A stretch of 64,000 nucleotides of DNA from contig NZ_CP162487.1 in NCBI RefSeq assembly GCF_041240605.1, forward strand, positions 3,479,001-3,543,000, read 5' to 3'. Each line of letters opens with the position of its first letter. Position 1 is the first letter of the stretch. The stretch is from Xanthomonas sp. DAR 80977 (GTDB taxonomy: Bacteria > Pseudomonadota > Gammaproteobacteria > Xanthomonadales > Xanthomonadaceae). The notes beneath the pieces were generated by a model. The model did no database searches. It was not told the DNA's origin and was given only the letters and a program-made list of their open reading frames with translations. The translations under genes were made by a program, and so were the position numbers. Positions 56,159-64,000 of this stretch are shown in pieces.

Positions 56159-56356
56159 GATGGGACGCGACGACGGAAAGGCCGCAGGGTAGCCGCCGCT
56201 GTCACATCGCGGCAAGGTCGGGCAATCCCCGACACCGCGCCGGCAGGGCATCCGTTCATCGCCTCGCGCGGTCCGGCCCCGCCCCGCCACCGCCCGCCGG
56301 CGAGCGGGCGCCGGCGCGAACGCCTAGAATCCGCCCACCTCACCGCGGAGCTGTTC

Positions 56357-57862
56357 ATGGACCCGATCCTGCTGGGCAAAGGCGTGACCGACGACATCGC
56401 GGTGCTGCTGCAGCCGCGCCTGGGCAATCGCCATGGGCTGGTCGCCGGCGCCACCGGCACCGGCAAGACCGTGACCCTGATGACCCTGGCCGAAGGCTTC
56501 TCGCGGATCGGCGTGCCGGTGTTCATGGCCGACGTGAAGGGCGACGTGGCCGGGCTGGCGGTGGCCGGCGACGGCAGCGAGAAAGTGCTGCAGCGCGCCA
56601 AGGACATCGGCGTGGCCGACTACGCCCCGGCCGCCAACCCGGTGGTGTTCTGGGACCTGTACGGCCAGCTCGGGCACCCGGTGCGCACCACCGTCAGCGA
56701 GATGGGGCCGACCCTGCTGGCGCGGATCCTGGAGCTCAACGACACCCAGGCCGGCGTGCTCGACATCGTGTTCAAGCTGGCCGACGACCGCGGCCTGCTG
56801 CTGCTCGACCTGGACGACCTGCGCGCGCTGCTGGCGCTGGTGGTGGAGCAGCGCAAGGACATCTCCACCGAATACGGGCTGGTCAGCGCGCCGTCGGTGG
56901 CGGCGATCCAGCGCGCGCTGCTGCGCCTGGCGCAGGACGGCGGCGAAGGCTTCTTCGGCGAGCCGGCGCTGGACCTGGCCGAGCTGATGCGGGTCGGCAG
57001 CGACGGCCGCGGCGTGATCGGCATCCTCGCCGCCGCGCAGCTGGTGCTCAAGCCGCGCCTGTACTCGACCTTCCTGCTGTGGCTGCTGTCGGAACTGTTC
57101 GAACGGCTGCCGGAAGTGGGCGACCTCGACAAGCCCAAGCTGGTGTTCGTGTTCGACGAGGCGCACCTGCTGTTCGACGACGCGCCGCCGGCGCTGGTGC
57201 AGCGCATCGAGCAGGTGGTGCGGCTGATCCGCTCCAAGGGCGTGGGCGTGTACTTCTGCTCGCAGTTCCCCGACGACGTGCCGGACAACATCCTCGGCCA
57301 GCTCGGCAACCGCGTGCAGCACGCGCTGCGCGCCTACACCCCGCGCGACCAGAAGGCGGTGCGCACCGCCGCCGAGACCTTCGTGGCCAATCCCAAGCTG
57401 GACGTGGCCAAGGCCATTTCCCAGCTCGGCACCGGCGAGGCGCTGGTGTCGACGCTGCAGGACAAGGGCGTGCCGTCGCCGGTGCAGCAGACCCTGATCG
57501 CGCCGCCGCGCTGCCGGATGGGCGCGATCTCCGACGCCGAGCGCGCGCAGGTGCGCGCCGGCAGCGTGGTCGGCAACCGCTACGACACCGCGGTCAACCG
57601 CGAGTCGGCGGCGGAACTGCTGGCGCGGCGGGTCGAGCAGGTGGCCGAGCAGACCGCGGCACCGGCGGCGCGCACGCGCGAGCAGGACGACGCGCAGGAC
57701 AGCGGCTTCGGCCAGGCGGTCAAGGACGCGGTGTTCGGCACCAAGCGCCGCCAGGGCATGCTGGAGGCGATGGCCAAGCAGACCTCGCGCACCGTCGGCA
57801 ACCGCATCGGCCAGCAGATCGTGCGCGGCATCTTCGGCAGCATCTTCGGCGGCAAGCGCTGA
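56357..57862 (+). CDS. DUF853 / HerA-like ATPase
   Basis: P-loop ATPase of the DUF853 (HerA/VirB4-like) family, 501 aa, without a membrane segment. The Walker A motif is GATGTGKTVTL (residues about 31-41) and Walker B LVFVFDEAH (D267, E268). A sensor-like YFCSQFPDDVPDNIL and arginine-containing VQHALRAYTPRD follow. The extra C-terminal stretch is charged and ends GIFGSIFGGKR. HerA relatives translocate DNA, but DUF853 proteins have no settled role. A long same-phase frame upstream, from 54317, is a shadow. Confidence 0.9.
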   Translation: MDPILLGKGVTDDIAVLLQPRLGNRHGLVAGATGTGKTVTLMTLAEGFSRIGVPVFMADVKGDVAGLAVAGDGSEKVLQRAKDIGVADYAPAANPVVFWDLYGQLGHPVRTTVSEMGPTLLARILELNDTQAGVLDIVFKLADDRGLLLLDLDDLRALLALVVEQRKDISTEYGLVSAPSVAAIQRALLRLAQDGGEGFFGEPALDLAELMRVGSDGRGVIGILAAAQLVLKPRLYSTFLLWLLSELFERLPEVGDLDKPKLVFVFDEAHLLFDDAPPALVQRIEQVVRLIRSKGVGVYFCSQFPDDVPDNILGQLGNRVQHALRAYTPRDQKAVRTAAETFVANPKLDVAKAISQLGTGEALVSTLQDKGVPSPVQQTLIAPPRCRMGAISDAERAQVRAGSVVGNRYDTAVNRESAAELLARRVEQVAEQTAAPAARTREQDDAQDSGFGQAVKDAVFGTKRRQGMLEAMAKQTSRTVGNRIGQQIVRGIFGSIFGGKR

Positions 57863-57892
57863 GCGCAACCGACAACCACAAGGAGCTCCACC

Positions 57893-58411
57893 ATGGACAA
57901 GGAAGCGATGAGCGCCCTGCTGCTCGGCTTGGCGGCGGCCACCGCCGCAATGGCCGCCGATGCCGCGCAACCGGCGGCGGGCGATGACTGGCCGCCGCAA
58001 CGGCAGCAACTGCTGGCCGGCCGCTACGTCGGCAAACTCCAGGGATATACGCGGGATTGCGAGACCGTTCGCGCCGATCTCAGGCTCGAGGTGGGAGCGG
58101 CGAGCGAGACGGCCCATCGCTATACGCTGACGACCACCTGCATCGCCGGCGCCGCGCGGCACGCCGCGCCCAGGACCATCACCGGCGTGTGGGGAATCGA
58201 CCAGATGGCCAGCAGTTGCCTGACGCTCGGCTTCGAGGACCCCGACGATCCGCAGGTGGGCCCCAACATCTACGGGTTCCGTGTCGAAGAGGCCCAGACG
58301 CGCGGCCGCCGCGCCGCGGCCGCCGACTACGATCTGGCCCAGGACGGCTTCAACTGCCATAGCGGCATGCCGCCGGAGCATGCCGACAAGCGCCTGCGGC
58401 GCGTGCGCTGA
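57893..58411 (+). CDS. Predicted secreted hypothetical protein
   Basis: Unknown protein of 172 aa, 30 nt after the DUF853 gene and on the same strand. A good ribosome binding site (AAGGAG at 57880-57885) precedes ATG at 57893. The N-terminus MDKEAMSALLLGLAAATAAMA looks like a signal peptide. The mature part has strands LAGRYVGKLQGYTRDCETVRADLRLEV and YTLTTTCIAGAA, with four cysteines (two possible disulfides), a lipocalin- or NlpE-like beta pattern. The C-terminus is basic (ADKRLRRVR). No family could be assigned. Confidence 0.75.
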   Translation: MDKEAMSALLLGLAAATAAMAADAAQPAAGDDWPPQRQQLLAGRYVGKLQGYTRDCETVRADLRLEVGAASETAHRYTLTTTCIAGAARHAAPRTITGVWGIDQMASSCLTLGFEDPDDPQVGPNIYGFRVEEAQTRGRRAAAADYDLAQDGFNCHSGMPPEHADKRLRRVR

Positions 58412-58559
58412 CCCGATCGGTGCAGCGCGCCCAAAACCAGGGCCACGCGGCGCGGGTCACGCTGCGGCGCAGGTGCGTGTACAGCGCGCGCCGACAGGCA
58501 CGGCAGGCCATGTTCGATCCAGGCGATGCCACGCGCGGAGACAAACCGATAGCACTGCG

Positions 58560-59171
58560 CTAGGCCAGCAACCCCTTCAGCTTTGCGTGCTGCAACAGCA
58601 TGATCGTCTTGCCGTCGGCGATCTCGCCCGTCTCGATCATCGCCAACGCAGTGTCGAGCGCCAGCTCCAGCACCTCGATCTCCTCGCCCTCGGCGGCGAT
58701 GCCGCCGCCCGCGCCGACCTTGTCGCGATCGAAATACTCGCCGACGAAGAAATACAGCCGCTCGGTGACCGACCCCGGGCTCATGAACGCCTCGAACACC
58801 TTGCGCACGTGCTCGATCCGGTAGCCGGTCTCCTCTTCGGTCTCCCTGCGGATGCAGGTCTGCGCATCGTGCTGGTCCAGCAGCCCGGCGCAGGCCTCGA
58901 TGAGCATGCCGTCGGGGTTGCCGTTGAGCAGCGTCGGCAAGCGGAACTGGCGGGTCAGCAGCACCGTCTGCCTGGCGCGGCTGTAGAGCAGGATGGTGGC
59001 GCCGTTGCCGCGGTCGTAGGCCTCGCGCGACAGCGTCTGCCAGCTGCCGTCGCCGCGCTGGAAATCGAAGGTGACCTTGCGCAGCACGTACCAGTTGTCG
59101 GACAGCACCTCGACCTTGCCGAGACGGACCCGCGGATTGCCTGTGGCGGAGGGGTTCAAGCGACACTCCAT
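58560..59171 (-). CDS. nudK: NUDIX hydrolase, GDP-mannose pyrophosphatase NudK-like
   Basis: Cleaves nucleoside diphosphate sugars; NudK acts on GDP-mannose. It has 203 aa. The NUDIX box reads CAGLLDQHDAQTCIRRETEE then ETGY, with the REx2EExG catalytic core. The EACAGLLD start and FEAFMSPGSVTERLYFFVGEY match the NudK subgroup. The ATG at 59171 gives MECRLNPSATGNPRVRL. It is convergent with the secreted hypothetical gene and divergent from the membrane/TPR gene. Confidence 0.88.
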   Translation of the reverse strand: MECRLNPSATGNPRVRLGKVEVLSDNWYVLRKVTFDFQRGDGSWQTLSREAYDRGNGATILLYSRARQTVLLTRQFRLPTLLNGNPDGMLIEACAGLLDQHDAQTCIRRETEEETGYRIEHVRKVFEAFMSPGSVTERLYFFVGEYFDRDKVGAGGGIAAEGEEIEVLELALDTALAMIETGEIADGKTIMLLQHAKLKGLLA

Positions 59172-59393
59172 GCGATGAGCGGGCGGCGCTGCCGGCACCC
59201 GCAGCGGATCGCCGCCGCGGAATGTCGGCATTCGCCGTGGAGCGTCCATTCTAGCCGTGGCACGGCATGCCGCATCGGCCCAGCAGGCCGCGCAACGCCC
59301 CTTGCAATGCCTCTCCGGCCGCAGCGCCGCACCCCGATTGCACGCGCGCCCGGCCCGCCGCACAATCGGCGCACATTGAACGCAGGGGGCGTC

Positions 59394-60674
59394 ATGGAAG
59401 ACCGTCGTCGTGCCGGCGCAAGCCGCGCGCACCGCAACACACCCGTACCTTTCTGGGCGCGCACCCGCGCCATCGCGCTGTATCCGCTGCGCGGCGGCGC
59501 CCTGTTCGCGCTGATCGCGCTGACCCTGTGCAGCCTGCTGGGCATGCTGCCGGGCATCGGCTGGATCCTCGGCATCGTCACCACCCTGGCGATCTACAAG
59601 TACGCCTTCGAGATCCTGCGGCATACCGCCGACGGCTACATGGATGCGCCCGAGCGCGGCTTCGACATCGGCGACGGGGTGGTGCTGCGGCTGCTGGCGC
59701 TGATGATCGTGCTCGGCGCGGCGGTGATCGCGGCGCTGCTGCTGGCCGGCCCGATTGCGGCCCTGCTGGTGCTGCTGGCGGTGGTGCTGCTGCAGCCCGG
59801 CTTCGTGATCTCGCTGGCCATCGACGGCAGCCTGCGCCGCGCGCTGAACCCGGCGGTGTCGATCGGCCTGGCGCTGCGCATCGGCTGGCCTTACCTGGCC
59901 GCGTTCGGCCTGCTGTTCGTGATCCAGGCCAGCGCGCTGACAGCCGCCGGCTGGCTACAGCGCTACCTGCCGCCGCTGGTCGGCGACCTGGCGGTGACCG
60001 TGGCCACGATCTGGGGCCTGTTCGCCGCCTTCCACCTGATGGGCTATCTGGTCTACCAGTACCACGAGGTGCTGGGCTACGAACCGGCCGCCGGCAACGA
60101 CGATGCGTATCGCCGCCACGATCCGGACCAGCGCGTGCTCGACGAAGCCGAGCAGTTCGTGCGCGACGGCCACGCGGCCGAGGCGCTGCAACTGCTGCGC
60201 GGCGAAGTGCGCACGCGCGCGGTGAGCCTGGCGGTGCACGAGCTGTACCAGCGCCTGCTGCGCAACGGCGGGCGCGCCGACGAACTGCGCGACCACACCC
60301 GCCAGTACATCAACCGGCTGCTGCAGGAAAAGCAGGAGCGGCGCGCGCTGGCGCTGCTGCGCGAGGCCCTGGACGCCGATCCCGGCTTCGTCCCGCTGCT
60401 GCCGGAACAGGCCAGCCTGCTGGCCGAGCGCGCGCAGCTGGCCGGGCAGTTCAAGCTCGCGCTCGACGGCCTGCTCGCCGCGCTGCGCGCCTGGCCCAGG
60501 GCGGCGGAATTCGGCGCCTGGTCGCTGAGCGCGGCGCTGTTGCTGGCCGAACGTTTCGGCGACGACGCGCAGGCACGCACGCTGCTGCAGGACGCGCTCG
60601 CGCGCTGCGAGGACGAGGTGCAGCGCGGCAAGCTGCAGGCCGCACTGAAGGCGCTGGCGAACACGCCTGCGTAG
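59394..60674 (+). CDS. Membrane protein with C-terminal TPR-like region
   Basis: Unknown protein of 426 aa. The N-terminal 240 residues hold five or six membrane helices (ALFALIALTLCSLLGMLPG, VLRLLALMIVLGAAVIAALLL, and more). A soluble part (residues about 255-426) has repeated helical units (ALLREALDADPGFVPLLPEQ, ALDGLLAALRAWPRA) typical of TPRs. It resembles DUF4013-type membrane proteins in the first half. The gene has a preceding A/G stretch (cgcaggggg) as a weak ribosome site. Convergent with the rhomboid gene. Confidence 0.75.
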   Translation: MEDRRRAGASRAHRNTPVPFWARTRAIALYPLRGGALFALIALTLCSLLGMLPGIGWILGIVTTLAIYKYAFEILRHTADGYMDAPERGFDIGDGVVLRLLALMIVLGAAVIAALLLAGPIAALLVLLAVVLLQPGFVISLAIDGSLRRALNPAVSIGLALRIGWPYLAAFGLLFVIQASALTAAGWLQRYLPPLVGDLAVTVATIWGLFAAFHLMGYLVYQYHEVLGYEPAAGNDDAYRRHDPDQRVLDEAEQFVRDGHAAEALQLLRGEVRTRAVSLAVHELYQRLLRNGGRADELRDHTRQYINRLLQEKQERRALALLREALDADPGFVPLLPEQASLLAERAQLAGQFKLALDGLLAALRAWPRAAEFGAWSLSAALLLAERFGDDAQARTLLQDALARCEDEVQRGKLQAALKALANTPA

Positions 60675-60680
60675 AACGCC

Positions 60681-62135
60681 TCAGGCGTTGGCGAGCAGGA
60701 ACCGCGCCTTGTCCGCCTGCGGCAGGTCCGGGTAGCGCTCGATCACCGCCAGCAGCAGGCGCCGCCATTCGGCGGCGGCCTGTTGCTCGCCGTGGCCCAG
60801 CGCGAGCCGGAACCAATGCTGCGCCTGTTCGGCGCGCGGCACCGCCGCGGCCTCCTGCGCCAGCAGCGCTTCGGCATCGCGCAGCCGGCCCAGCGCCAGC
60901 CAGCGGTCGAACAACAGCGCGCGCGTCGCCGCGTCCACGGCGATGGCGCCGGCGGCGCAGTCGCCGAGCAAGGCCACCTGCGCCTGCGCCTCCTGCGCCG
61001 TGGCCGCCGGCAGGCGCAGCACTTCGATCGCGCGGGCCTGCGCGGCACGCGCATCGCCGGCATTGCGCGCGACCCGGTAGCGCGCCTGCGCCACGTCGAA
61101 GCGGCGCGGCTGCTCGGCGGCCAGGTCGTCGAGCAGCAATGCGGCCTCGCGGTTCTCCAGCCGTCCCAGGTGCCGCTGCGCGCGCTCCCAGCGGTCGTCC
61201 GCGGCGGCCACGGCCTCGTCGCGCATGAACGCCTCGCGGGTCTGCCGCGTCGCCACCAGCGCCGCGCCGAGCAGCGCGCCGACGACTAGGCCGCCGGCGT
61301 GCGCGTCGAAGCCGATCCCGGCATCGCCGTTGGCCAGCAGGTTGTACAGCTCCCAGCCCAGCCACAGCGGCAACAGCGCGATCGCCGGGCCGCGCACGTA
61401 GTCGAACACCACCGCGAACCAATAGAAGAAGCGCACCGGCCGCCGCCCCCAGACCACGCAGAACGCGCCCATCAGCGCGGCGATGGCGCCGGACGCGCCG
61501 AGCCCGCCGCCGGCCTCGCCCCAGCGCCACCACAGGCTGACCGCGCTGGAACCGAACGCGCCGAGCAGGTACACCAGCAGGAACCGCCAGCGCCCGATCG
61601 CGCCTTCCAGCAAGGTGCCGAGCACCACCAGGAACAGCATGTTGCCGAACAGGTGCAGCGCGTCGCCATGCAGGAACGCCGCGGACAGCATCCGCGCCGG
61701 CGACCACTCGGAACTGCGCTGCAGGTGACGCAGGGTGAACACCCGCTCCAGCAGCGCGTCGTAGCGGGCGCGCAGCGGCGCCCAGGCCTGCTGCGCGTCC
61801 GCATCGGCGAACGCGTCGCCGCTGCGCAGCGCCTGCGCGAAGCGAACGTCGCTGACCGTGGCGGGACCGACGAACCGCGCCTGCTCCGCCGGCGGCATGC
61901 GCTCGAACTCGGCCAGCGCATCGCCGCGTCCGCTGCGCTGCAGGTAGCGCGCGTACGCCGGCGCTTCGTGCGCGCCGAGCCCGGAATCGAGGTAGTAGCG
62001 CTGCGCCTGTTGCAGCGGCACGGCGTCCTGGCGCTGCCAGCCGAAATAGACCGCCGCGTTGAGCAGCACCAGCAGCAGCGTGACCAGCGGAAAATTCTCC
62101 CGCGACAGCGGCTTGTGCAACGGCAGGATCAGCAT
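60681..62135 (-). CDS. Rhomboid family intramembrane serine protease
   Basis: Membrane protease of 484 aa. The catalytic serine is S215 in LGASGAIAALMGAF and the catalytic histidine H279 in GFDAHAGGLVVGALLG. The conserved H-x-x-x-N of helix 2 is HLFGNMLFL. The N-terminus MLILPLHKPLSRENFP begins at ATG 62135. The 180-residue C-terminal extension is soluble, Ala-rich and helical, with a TPR-like pattern, unusual compared with GlpG. The substrate is unknown. It is convergent with the membrane/TPR gene and divergent from greB. Confidence 0.88.
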   Translation of the reverse strand: MLILPLHKPLSRENFPLVTLLLVLLNAAVYFGWQRQDAVPLQQAQRYYLDSGLGAHEAPAYARYLQRSGRGDALAEFERMPPAEQARFVGPATVSDVRFAQALRSGDAFADADAQQAWAPLRARYDALLERVFTLRHLQRSSEWSPARMLSAAFLHGDALHLFGNMLFLVVLGTLLEGAIGRWRFLLVYLLGAFGSSAVSLWWRWGEAGGGLGASGAIAALMGAFCVVWGRRPVRFFYWFAVVFDYVRGPAIALLPLWLGWELYNLLANGDAGIGFDAHAGGLVVGALLGAALVATRQTREAFMRDEAVAAADDRWERAQRHLGRLENREAALLLDDLAAEQPRRFDVAQARYRVARNAGDARAAQARAIEVLRLPAATAQEAQAQVALLGDCAAGAIAVDAATRALLFDRWLALGRLRDAEALLAQEAAAVPRAEQAQHWFRLALGHGEQQAAAEWRRLLLAVIERYPDLPQADKARFLLANA

Positions 62136-62247
62136 CGAACGACGTCCGTGTGGATGGCCGCGCCAGCTTCGGCCATCGCCTGCGCGTGCGCAAGGCCGAC
62201 GCACGCGCTAGCATCGCCACCCCGCTCCACCGCAGTGCCGACCCCCG

Positions 62248-62754
62248 ATGAGCCGCTGGCGTCCTCCCGCCGAGAAGAGCACCGCCCTGATCACCGCCGA
62301 AGGCCATGCCCGGCTCAAGGCGGAGCTGGACGAGCTGTGGCGCGTGCGCCGACCGGAGGTGGTCAAGGCCTTGGCCGCGGCCGCGGCCGAAGGCGACCGC
62401 TCGGAGAACGCCGAGTACACCTACCGCAAGAAGCAGCTGGGCGAGATCGACCGCCGCGTGCGCTACCTGAGCAAGCGCCTGGAAGCGCTGCGGGTGGTGG
62501 ACACCGCGCCGTCCGATCCGCAGGCGGTGTTCTTCGGCGCCGTGGTCGAACTGGAGGACGCCGACAGCGGCGAGCTGCTGCGCTACCGCATCGTCGGCCC
62601 GGACGAGACCGACGCCGGCCGCGGCTGGATCAGCATCGATTCGCCGCTGGCGCGGGCGCTGCTGAAGAAACGCATCGACGACGAGATCGAGGCGCAGCTG
62701 CCCGGCGGCCGCCACAGCTTCGTGGTGGTGTCGGTGGACTACGCGGCGCGCTGA
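62248..62754 (+). CDS. greB: Transcription elongation factor GreB
   Basis: Binds RNA polymerase and stimulates transcript cleavage in backtracked complexes, 168 aa. The N-terminal coiled coil carries the acidic tip [11 protein letters not shown]; the C-terminal FKBP-like domain has GAVVELED and [31 protein letters not shown] and [19 protein letters not shown] favour GreB over GreA. The start ATG at 62248 gives [11 protein letters not shown]. Convergent with rimO. Confidence 0.93.
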   Translation: MSRWRPPAEKSTALITAEGHARLKAELDELWRVRRPEVVKALAAAAAEGDRSENAEYTYRKKQLGEIDRRVRYLSKRLEALRVVDTAPSDPQAVFFGAVVELEDADSGELLRYRIVGPDETDAGRGWISIDSPLARALLKKRIDDEIEAQLPGGRHSFVVVSVDYAAR

Positions 62755-62794
62755 GCGCCGCGCCGGAGTGCGCCGGCACGGCCGGCGGCGTCGC

Positions 62795-64000
62795 TCACAG
62801 CACCCGCAGGTCCAGCGCGCGCGGCGGCGCCGCACCGGCCGGCAGCGCGTCGCCGAACAGGTCGTGCTCGTCGCTGTCGGTGATCTCCACATCCACCAGG
62901 TCGCCCGGCTGCAGGCCGCGCTCGGCGCCGTTCTGGATGTGCACCAGGCCGTCGATCTCCGGCGCATCGGCCCTCGAGCGCGCCACCGCGATGCCGTCCT
63001 CGAGCAGGTCGACCAGGCATTGCTGCACGCTGCCGATCTTGGCTTCCAGGCGCGCCGCGGAGATGCCGGCCTGCCTGGCCATGAAGCGCGCCAGCCGCTC
63101 CTGCTTGACCGGCTCCGGCACCGGGTCGGGCAGCGCGTTGGCGCTGGCGCCCTCCACCGGCGAATAGGCGAAGGCGCCGACGCGGTCGAGCTGGGCGGCG
63201 TCGAGGAAGTCCAGCAACTGCTCGAACTCGGCCTCGGTCTCGCCGGGGAAACCGACGATGAAGGTCGAACGCAAGGTGATGTCCGGACACAGCGCGCGCC
63301 AGCGCTGCACCCGCTCCAGGGTCCGCTCGACCGCGCCCGGCCGCTTCATCAGCCGCAGGATGCGCGGGCTGGCGTGCTGGAACGGAATGTCCAGGTACGG
63401 CAGCAGCCGGCCCTCGGCCATCAGCGGGATCACCTCGTCCACGTGCGGGTACGGATACACGTAGTGCAGCCGCGTCCACACGCCCAGTTCCGACAGGCCC
63501 TCGCACAGCGCCTTCATCCGCGTCTGGTAGGCGCGGCCGCGCCATTCGCGCTCCGCGTACTTCAGGTCCACGCCGTAGGCCGAGGTGTCCTGCGACACCA
63601 CCAGCAGCTCGCGCACGCCGCCCTTGACCAGGCGTTCGGCCTCGCGCAGCACCTCGTCGACCGGGCGCGAATCCAGGTCGCCGCGCATCGAGGGAATGAT
63701 GCAGAAGCTGCAGCGGTGGTTGCAGCCCTCGGAGATCTTCAGGTAGGCGTAGTGGCGCGGGGTCAGCTTGACCCCGATGCCGTCCTCGTCGCGCACGCCG
63801 TGGCGCCCGCGCGGCAGCAGATCCACGAACGGGTCGTGGCGCGGCGGCAACGCCGCATGCACCGCCTCCATCACGCTCTGGTAGTCCTGCGGCCCGGACA
63901 CCGCCAGCACGTCCGGATAGGCCGCGCGGATCTGCTCGGAGCGCTTGCCCAGGCAACCGGTGACGATGACCTTGCCGTTCTCGGCCATGGCCTCGCCGAT
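62795..64000 (-). CDS. rimO: Ribosomal protein S12 methylthiotransferase (5' part beyond window)
   Basis: Radical SAM enzyme that modifies aspartate 89 of S12. It runs off the window end with 402 codons visible. The CxxxCxxC cluster site is [18 protein letters not shown]; the TRAM domain is at the C-terminus ([16 protein letters not shown]). [15 protein letters not shown] and [10 protein letters not shown] match RimO. The N-terminal UPF0004 domain is mostly outside; the part seen includes [12 protein letters not shown]. An internal Met at 63988 is not the start, since the frame continues to the edge. Confidence 0.95.
   Translation of the reverse strand: MGEAMAENGKVIVTGCLGKRSEQIRAAYPDVLAVSGPQDYQSVMEAVHAALPPRHDPFVDLLPRGRHGVRDEDGIGVKLTPRHYAYLKISEGCNHRCSFCIIPSMRGDLDSRPVDEVLREAERLVKGGVRELLVVSQDTSAYGVDLKYAEREWRGRAYQTRMKALCEGLSELGVWTRLHYVYPYPHVDEVIPLMAEGRLLPYLDIPFQHASPRILRLMKRPGAVERTLERVQRWRALCPDITLRSTFIVGFPGETEAEFEQLLDFLDAAQLDRVGAFAYSPVEGASANALPDPVPEPVKQERLARFMARQAGISAARLEAKIGSVQQCLVDLLEDGIAVARSRADAPEIDGLVHIQNGAERGLQPGDLVDVEITDSDEHDLFGDALPAGAAPPRALDLRVL

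Noticed and set aside
54317..57862. 1181-codon frame joining repeat DNA to the DUF853 ATPase
   Set aside because: Only the part from ATG 56357 is coding; the upstream part is the antisense of the lytic transglycosylase gene.

Overview
This window is chromosomal DNA from a high-GC gammaproteobacterium of the Xanthomonadaceae, most likely Xanthomonas. The GC content, the protein sequences (RbfA, NuoA-N, FimV, the lytic transglycosylase), the gene order tpiA-secG-tRNA-Leu-nuoA-N-tRNA-fMet-rimP-nusA-infB-rbfA-truB-rpsO-pnp, and intergenic GGGATTC/GGGAATC heptamer arrays all point that way. The species cannot be fixed from sequence reading alone.

Layout. 1-4.1 kb: the N-terminal half of an Lhr-type helicase (cut by the window edge), a DUF3175 protein, a GAF-EAL protein and a REP-like palindrome. 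4.1-31 kb: a long minus-strand block of core genes, read from high to low coordinates: tpiA, secG, tRNA-Leu(GAG), all 14 complex I genes nuoA-N, the initiator tRNA, and the translation/RNA block rimP, nusA, infB, rbfA, truB, rpsO, pnp. 30.7-37.2 kb: a short-chain dehydrogenase, then a compact minus-strand operon encoding a periplasmic cupredoxin-like protein, a membrane GGDEF-EAL protein, a secreted DUF3034 protein and a lipoprotein-type group I truncated haemoglobin; upstream lie a 2OG-Fe(II) oxygenase and a tiny membrane peptide overlapping glmM. 37.2-52.5 kb: glmM, accD, trpA, an embedded exported protein, trpB, a divergent LysR regulator, then trpF, truA, fimV, asd, a 2-hydroxyacid dehydrogenase, aroC and prmB. 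52.5-64 kb: SCO1/SenC, phosphatidylserine decarboxylase with a duplicated 3' remnant, a lytic transglycosylase, a HerA-like DUF853 ATPase, a secreted hypothetical, a NudK-like NUDIX hydrolase, a membrane/TPR protein, a rhomboid protease, greB, and rimO (cut by the window edge).

How the genes work together. Most are housekeeping: respiration (complex I), translation initiation and ribosome maturation, RNA decay, tryptophan, chorismate and aspartate-family biosynthesis, lipid and cell-wall precursors, and the twitching/polarity factor FimV. The best candidate for an under-described system is the cupredoxin / GGDEF-EAL / DUF3034 / truncated-haemoglobin operon at 31.55-35.96 kb. Its genes overlap by 4 nt or lie 2 nt apart, and they combine a predicted copper site, a predicted haem site and c-di-GMP turnover domains in the envelope. 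Second-line observations are an exported protein coupled between trpB and trpA, a 29-residue membrane peptide coupled to glmM, heptamer arrays forming long inverted repeats (one inside the nuo operon), a 187-bp tandem repeat upstream of fimV, and the psd 3' duplication.

No insertion sequence, prophage, CRISPR array or rRNA was seen. Functions were assigned by reading protein sequences and motifs; no database search was run.
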